Notes under the pieces: generated by a model | What the model saw: the letters and a program-made list of their open reading frames with translations, nothing else | Databases searched by the model: none | What the model was told of the DNA's origin: nothing | Assembly: GCA_023431385.1 (NCBI GenBank) | Contig: JAEYWA010000202.1 | Coordinates: 1-26,010 of the forward strand | DNA from: Bacillota bacterium | Lineage (GTDB): Bacteria > Bacillota > Clostridia > Acetivibrionales > DSM-1351 | DNA length: 26,010 nucleotides | Direction of reading: 5' to 3' | Part shown: piece by piece, positions 22,501-26,010 of the stretch | Layout of the letters: each line of letters begins with the position of its first letter | Position numbering within the stretch: the first letter of the stretch is position 1 | Position numbers and translations under genes: made by a program

Positions 22501-25277
22501 GTTACCCATTCCAGAAGATTTTTCTTAGTTATCAGCACACGTCCAAGGGTTTTTATTATAGCTTCGGCCATTAGGTAACCCTGGTAGGGTGCCAACGTCA
22601 ACATAAGCCCTACCTGAAGCAGTATGGCGTTAAAGCCGGTTATTATGGTGGTGCTCCTCTTGGTTATATATATTTTATAATTCCCAACAAATATTAGGTA
22701 TACAAAATAGCTGATAATGGGTGCACCTAACGCAAATACATTCAGCCATATCCAGGCGCCTGAACTGTTGCGCACCGAAAGTAGACATAGCAGTAAAATC
22801 AGAGCCGATACAGGGTATACAAGACTTCTTCGTAAATTATCAAACATTTTCCACTTGGACAAAAGAGATAATTTGTTTTTACCAAATATCCAGGGCAGCA
22901 GCTGCCAGTCCCCTCTTGTCCAGCGGTGAAGCCTCATCATAAAGGAATTATATTTTGCAGGATACCCGTCTATCAGTTCAATATCTGTGACAAGACCTGT
23001 TCTTAAGAAGCTGCCCTCCAGTAAATCGTGACTAAGGACAGTGTTTTCGGGAATTACTCCGACCAATGTCTTCTGGAAAATATCAACGTCATATATTCCC
23101 TTCCCTGTAAAGATACCCTCTCCAAAGGCGTCCTGATAAACATCAGATACAGTTGTAGTATACGGATCAATTCCTCCCTGTCCGGCGAATATCTTTGTAA
23201 AAACAGATGCATTTGCACTTTCAATATTTACATCAATTCTGGGCTGAAGAATACCATAGCCATCCTTTACAATTCCATACTCACTGTCGTATACAGCTTT
23301 GTTCATCGGATGTGCAAGAGTCCCAACCAGCTGTTTTGCTGCTTCCATAGGCAGATGTGTATCTGCATCAAGGGTTATAACATATTTAACCCTCGGAAAC
23401 TCCTGCTGAACTGTACTGTTATATATAAAGCTGGTATTGAAGTCCCCACGGAGCACCCTGTTAAATTCTACGATGGCTCCCCTTTTTCTCTCCCAGCCCA
23501 TCCATTTCTGCTGTTTATCATTGAATTGTCTTTTTCTGCACATAAAGTAGAAGACAGGCTTACCCTTGTCAGCATATTTTTCATTAAGCTGCCTGATTCT
23601 CTCAAATGCACTTTTAATTATTTCTTCATCCTCCGGAAGTGTTTCGGTATTTGCATCCTTGAAATCTCCCAACAGGGTAAAGTAAATATTGTCGTATTTA
23701 TTTGCATAATAAAAAACTTCAAGATTGTCAATAAGATCCAGCGTTCTTTTTACATTAGGGATCAGTGTTGGTACAATAACCATGGTAGCAATTTCTTCAG
23801 GAATTCCCTCCTTAAGTTCGAGCTTTGGCAAACGTGCAGGTCTGATAGCACGGCTGAGAACACTATTTACTAAAGCAGTGGCTATTTCACTGGCAGGAAT
23901 CAGACCCAAAACTCCTAATACAATTGCCATTATCCGAGAAAATCCGCTTTCACGGTTATAACTATATATTAAAGGTATTGCCATAAATATTACAGATAAT
24001 AGAACTATTGAGTAAATAAATACCTTCAAGGAATGTCTCTTAATAAATGGTAAGTACTCCGTATCCTCACTGTGCTTTTTATTAAATTCGCGATACAGAC
24101 TATTGCGGCCTTTACCTATCAGGTAAAAGCCCACATGCTTTTCCCTGACATCTTTACTATCCTGATCTATAGCCTCACCCGCAAATCGGCAGCTCAATCG
24201 TGCAATATTTATTTCAGTAGTATTATATTTTTCAGCCAACTCCACTACCATATTTCTATAATAATTTCTTGAGTAAAAATCCATTTGGGGATAGATACCC
24301 GCTGGGTCTTGCTTTAGCAATCTTTCAACCTCACTGAGACTTTCAAACAGTGCTGTACTGTCATAGCCTGACAATGAACGCAGACTGTTTATCACGTTAC
24401 CCATGGATACTTGGTAAACAGCCTGATTGTGGTGATCAATTGAAATATAGGTATCTGTATTAGCACTTTTTTCAATAAGTATGCTATCTATACAATCAAT
24501 CATCCAATTAGTTTTTGAGCCTTCTTTTCTTAATTTTCTGATGAGAAACTCAACAAATGCGGGAGATAACTCCTCAAGTCCTGTAATTCTCTCTCTGAAT
24601 ACATCGCACTCCTGTTCGAAACCTTTTATAAGGCCTGAAATTTCCTGTGCCCTGTACCAGTCCCTTCTGGTTGCCGATACTCTTTCACATACCAACCATA
24701 ATTTTTCCATTAATGCCGCTTTTACCATCAGTGTAAGCAGCCAAAGTTCTTCTATAGAAAGAAAGGTATATCTCTGGTAGGCTGTAATAAAATCTCGTAT
24801 CGTCTTTTCATTGGCATTCCCGTCGACGTGGGATACAATTTCAACTGCAATGGAGTATACTCTCGGAAAACCACTGTAGGTACCTTCTGCTATTACAGGT
24901 ACAGCTTTTGCTATATCGTTGAGTTCCTTTATTATTACATTTTTCTGCTCCTCAATAATATAAAAGTTGTCAAGAAGCCACTCTGCAGCAGGTGGGATTG
25001 GGAAAGCAGATGCGGAATCGCTATTCAGGTTTTCATAGGTTTTAAGAATAGTTTGAAATTTGCCCTCAATTCGTCTGGACACTTTTTTTATGCTTTTCCT
25101 GCTTTTAACTGTAATCTGTGCTTTTGCAAGTTCCTCCGCATGACGTTCAAGTTCATCGCTGCGCAAGACAACATCTTCAATCTGAAACTCGAAATTAGAG
25201 TGTTTATTTATCCATATTATTAATGTCGTAAAAATTGCTGTCAGCAGGATTATTACCATAAAAATAAATATATTCAT
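16575..25277 (-). CDS. Giant cyclic beta-1,2-glucan synthase-like membrane protein (GT84 + GH94, NdvB/ChvB type)
   Basis: About 2,900 residues. Order of parts: an N-terminal membrane helix (about 6-30); a soluble helical region; two membrane segments (about 423-480); a cytoplasmic glycosyltransferase (about 500-800) with LDADT, HDLLEG and RWTRGDWQ motifs; four or more membrane helices (about 825-990); a glycoamylase-like middle domain (about 1015-1560), known in this family as the cyclising part; then beta-sandwich regions and a C-terminal GH94 phosphorylase domain (to about 2890) with the catalytic Asp in GGGDWNDGMN (about 2584-2593). The family makes beta-1,2-glucan from UDP-glucose and trims it to cyclic chains. 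A charged linker (about 1180-1240) splits the middle domain. The ATG at 25277 is preferred over one 15 bases upstream because only it has a weak GGTGA site. No partner gene (exporter, SGL/sophorose metabolism) is adjacent. Confidence 0.9.
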   Translation of the reverse strand: MNIFIFMVIILLTAIFTTLIIWINKHSNFEFQIEDVVLRSDELERHAEELAKAQITVKSRKSIKKVSRRIEGKFQTILKTYENLNSDSASAFPIPPAAEWLLDNFYIIEEQKNVIIKELNDIAKAVPVIAEGTYSGFPRVYSIAVEIVSHVDGNANEKTIRDFITAYQRYTFLSIEELWLLTLMVKAALMEKLWLVCERVSATRRDWYRAQEISGLIKGFEQECDVFRERITGLEELSPAFVEFLIRKLRKEGSKTNWMIDCIDSILIEKSANTDTYISIDHHNQAVYQVSMGNVINSLRSLSGYDSTALFESLSEVERLLKQDPAGIYPQMDFYSRNYYRNMVVELAEKYNTTEINIARLSCRFAGEAIDQDSKDVREKHVGFYLIGKGRNSLYREFNKKHSEDTEYLPFIKRHSLKVFIYSIVLLSVIFMAIPLIYSYNRESGFSRIMAIVLGVLGLIPASEIATALVNSVLSRAIRPARLPKLELKEGIPEEIATMVIVPTLIPNVKRTLDLIDNLEVFYYANKYDNIYFTLLGDFKDANTETLPEDEEIIKSAFERIRQLNEKYADKGKPVFYFMCRKRQFNDKQQKWMGWERKRGAIVEFNRVLRGDFNTSFIYNSTVQQEFPRVKYVITLDADTHLPMEAAKQLVGTLAHPMNKAVYDSEYGIVKDGYGILQPRIDVNIESANASVFTKIFAGQGGIDPYTTTVSDVYQDAFGEGIFTGKGIYDVDIFQKTLVGVIPENTVLSHDLLEGSFLRTGLVTDIELIDGYPAKYNSFMMRLHRWTRGDWQLLPWIFGKNKLSLLSKWKMFDNLRRSLVYPVSALILLLCLLSVRNSSGAWIWLNVFALGAPIISYFVYLIFVGNYKIYITKRSTTIITGFNAILLQVGLMLTLAPYQGYLMAEAIIKTLGRVLITKKNLLEWVTAADMELALKNDLSSYYRRMWFAPLYGAAVLTAVVFSYRGYFLLSLAFFIIWLLSPGVAYYISRPANIKKEVLSEEKLYELRLLSRKTWCYFDEFAGQEDNYLPADNYQEEPYKGAAHRTSPTNIGLLMVSYLAARDMGYINSIDLLLRIRRTVDTIDKMEKWNGHLYNWYNTTNLEVLRPKFISTVDSGNLAGYLMVLEEGLKQYGNKPIYDETNFEAFLELLELCNREINKDKPLFDIEVLKKLLFISSNEQAGKKQNAEKSFDTTGTSSADSLEKLENSYTRLFEYISKYLEQLDENSKKGYWVKKLIRAMDTFQALHHEFGELIFCEFNKIEELKVQLEALRMRVRTLVDGMNFRSLYDPRLNLFTIGFDVEEGHPSKSHYDLFASEVRQTSLVAIAKGEVEKQHWFKLSRKLTRIDGKRGLVSWTGTMFEYLMPRLIIKSYPNTLIEKTYHFVINAQMKYGQSKNTPWGISESCYYAFDIALNYQYRAFGVPYLGLKRGLINDMVIAPYATVMAIDISPLECWNNIERLREFGAEGQFGLYEALDFTYSRLNEGQSNAIVKSYMVHHQGMSMLAFVNFFKDNIMQRRFHSDPRVKAVDSLIQEKFPAHVVISREHREKPLYTFRKQDNAEETVVRSYTKFEAAPNLHLLTNGSYNVMLTDKGSGFARCHSLAVYRWTNDYMASSGVFIYLRNVNSNEFWSTTFNPVNTQPEIYKVVFSPHKAEYIRREGNIETNTEVLVSTEDNTEIRRVSIHNHSGSKRVVELTSYMEVVLTKPESDIAHPAFSKLFVKTEYIGDFNGLLAMRRKRDDVKQTVWGYHTVSTNGNVQGNIEFETDRSQFIGRNRSLSYPKAMEPDQPLSNSVGPVLDPVFCLRIRVSIDPGETSVVNFAIGTSDSRRTAINMLEKYCDVSAADRVVEMAWTRSIVEAGFINISGNDERTYLKLLPKLLYGIDRRNLSEYIIKNTLSQSGLWTFGISGDMPIILVTVESRDSFEEIRWVLKLHDFLRLKGVGFDLVILITDEESYIQPLLDMIRDLAVSGRSFDLMDRRGGIYIRNSKQMTAEQKNLLFACAKIVINADDGVGDLIDAAINSDEIIQSAKAGKLGEIENKTVRSQVGVGSLADMEAGIIIGADITRTVLDEKNRDFNSSEESEKDKLTIWTDPDEGSCVAEIIDKLNFFNGIGGFIESGDEYVICLKAGETTPAPWSNVIANNKFGFICTESGGGYTWHQNSSQNKLTTWANDPVLDSPSEILYLYQRQSGALWSSTPMPVRQTNPYIIRHGFGYTVYTQRSHGLEQELIQFTALEAPVKIIILQLKNISDSEIGLDAAYYLKPVLGSEAGQTGPFIVTSFDSELSTLLIDNVYSSDFRDLTAFLCCSSENVTYSGNRLEFIGDSMDISQPEGMKNTLKGTVGAGLDACAVIKTALQIRPGEAKDVVFLFGQDRLEQVRELISKFSNVSQAWYELERVKESWKNRLKQIQVNTPDKTMNILLNGWLQYQVLSCRVWARTGYYQAGGAFGFRDQLQDVMAVVYSMPEITKNQILLHCRHQFIEGDVQHWWHEQKTNGIRTRYSDDLLWLPYVTCDYINATGDYDILTLTEPFLSSPLLADQEHERYEVPLVADETGTVYQHCIRAIEKALNFGPHDIPLMGGGDWNDGMNLIGINGRGESIWLGWFLYCVLVRMLPVCKYMGDGNRAEEYIIKAQKIIEAIEREAWDGSWYRRAYFDDGSPLGSIQNDEGKIDSLAQSWAAISEAAKASRVEEAMSALEKYLIDRKNGLIKLLTPPFYDSQLNPGYIKGYLPGVRENGGQYTHAATWVIYAFSKLGNGEQAWELYDMINPINHSRTGMERMTYKVEPYVMAADVYAVYPNEGRGGWTWYTGAAGWMYRIGIEHILGIKKQGNHLIIDPCIPKKMNRYTVKYTFGKAVYEIIVKNESHLNTNVKRVVSDGNIIEGNRLELIDDGKVHKIEAIM

Positions 25278-25311
25278 TATGTATATCACCATTCATAAAA
25301 ATTTTTTGGAA

Positions 25312-25405
25312 CAAAAAAAATACTAAAGCTTTGAAACTCAGGGTTCTAATTAGTGTTTTTTTAAAGATTCACTATTATGTTGCCCCAAATTCCAAATCTT
25401 TAGTA
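25312..25405 (-). terminator. Large terminator hairpin after the pyruvate formate-lyase activase gene
   Basis: In the minus-strand RNA positions 25398-25405 pair with 25321-25328 (8 bp), and after one mismatch about 14 further pairs follow, including several G-U, with TAGTG/CACTA able to pair inside the loop. A run of eight U follows (25313-25320). The wobble pairs work only on the minus strand, so it terminates the transcript coming from the right. It leaves only about 35 bp before the start of the giant gene. Confidence 0.75.
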
Positions 25406-25455
25406 CTATTTGATAATATTTTTATAGTAATTTATATTAATATGGTTGTTTAATG

Positions 25456-26010
25456 CTATATTTTTCTGCCCGTCACAAGAATTGTTTTTGCTCTCTCCAC
25501 TTCCTCCCCAGAAGGTGTCCTTACTCCCTCCAGAGGATATTCAAGTGAGAGCTTTTCCCACTTTTCCTTACCAAGGGTATGATACGGCAGAACCTCGATT
25601 TTTTCAATATTACTGAAGTTCTTTAAATAATCATTGGCTGCCATCAGATCCTCTTCGTCATCAGTATAACCCGGCACAAGTACATATCTGATCCATACTG
25701 GCTTGTTAATTTCACCAAGATATCTGGTGAACCTCTTGATCCTGTCGTTTTCAACACCGGTCAATTCCTTATGTTTTTCTGCATTTGCATGCTTCAAATC
25801 CAACAATACCAGATCGGTGTATTCAAGTGCTGCTTTAACCTCTTCCTCCAATTTTACATATCCTGATGTGTCAACGGCAGTATGAATTCCCTGCTCCTTG
25901 CATTTCTTAAAGAGTTCCTTCAAAAATTCCGGCTGAATAAGCGGTTCACCGCCGCTTACCGTTATTCCGCCTTTTGAAGAATCAATAAAATTTCTGTATT
26001 TGGCTACCTC
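25456..26010 (-). CDS. pflA: Pyruvate formate-lyase activating enzyme (radical SAM), C-terminal part
   Basis: Makes the glycyl radical on pyruvate formate-lyase using S-adenosylmethionine and a [4Fe-4S] cluster. The gene runs off the right edge in an open frame; 184 codons are visible, beginning EVAKYRNF. The visible part has the SAM-binding GGITVSGGEP and the family blocks DTSGYV, DLVLLDLKH and LPYHTLGKEKW. The N-terminal CxxxCxxC cluster motif must lie outside the window. The TTG near 25923 is internal, not a start, because coding similarity continues to the edge. The pfl structural gene is probably just upstream (to the right), as is usual. Confidence 0.93.
   Translation of the reverse strand, partial: EVAKYRNFIDSSKGGITVSGGEPLIQPEFLKELFKKCKEQGIHTAVDTSGYVKLEEEVKAALEYTDLVLLDLKHANAEKHKELTGVENDRIKRFTRYLGEINKPVWIRYVLVPGYTDDEEDLMAANDYLKNFSNIEKIEVLPYHTLGKEKWEKLSLEYPLEGVRTPSGEEVERAKTILVTGRKI

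Noticed and set aside
23028..23873. A 281-codon plus-strand open frame opposite the giant glucan synthase gene
   Set aside because: It is antisense to the conserved glycosyltransferase domain, Cys/Ile-rich without recognisable motifs, and has no start signal; a shadow of the real gene.

Overview
The window reads as a mesophilic, AT-rich Firmicutes chromosome, most likely a clostridium of the Ruminiclostridium (Clostridium cellulolyticum) type. The pointers are strong AGGAGG-type ribosome binding sites, TTG and GTG starts, anaerobic metabolism (a pyruvate formate-lyase activase), a CUT1-type sugar ABC transporter with no ATPase of its own, and a 2,900-residue cyclic beta-1,2-glucan synthase-like protein. 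The genus is an inference; no rRNA or marker gene is present.

Layout, left to right. (1) Positions 1-1583: a free-standing type II NADP isocitrate dehydrogenase (minus strand) with its own promoter and terminator, followed at the left edge by the ribosome binding site of a further minus-strand gene outside the window. (2) Positions 1777-12823: ten minus-strand genes forming one or two operons. In transcription order they are a DapA-type aldolase, a 2-hydroxyacid dehydrogenase, DhaK, DhaL, a lipoprotein solute-binding protein, two permeases, a zinc-dependent polyol/sugar-acid dehydrogenase, an IlvD/Edd-type dehydratase and a second 2-hydroxyacid dehydrogenase, closed by a hairpin. (3) Positions 12824-13501: a 678-bp regulatory gap with a cre-like site, several palindromes and repeated motifs. 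(4) Positions 13502-14521: a divergent LacI-family regulator. (5) Positions 14559-16342: a two-gene minus-strand operon (ribokinase-like kinase, KdsD/GutQ-like phosphosugar isomerase), convergent with lacI across a shared bidirectional terminator. (6) Positions 16521-25277: the giant glucan synthase/phosphorylase-like membrane protein. (7) Positions 25312-26010: the terminator and C-terminal part of a pyruvate formate-lyase activating enzyme that runs off the right edge.

The most coherent system is block 2. The gene set suggests uptake of a sugar acid or related oxidised sugar, redox adjustment by the two hydroxyacid dehydrogenases and the Zn-dehydrogenase, dehydration by the IlvD-like enzyme to a 2-keto-3-deoxy acid, aldol cleavage by the DapA-like lyase to pyruvate plus a short aldehyde or ketose, and phosphorylation of that triose or tetrose by DhaK/DhaL: an unphosphorylated Entner-Doudoroff-type route under LacI and probably CcpA control. 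The actual substrate cannot be read from the sequence. I see no transposons, CRISPR arrays, rRNA or tRNA genes.
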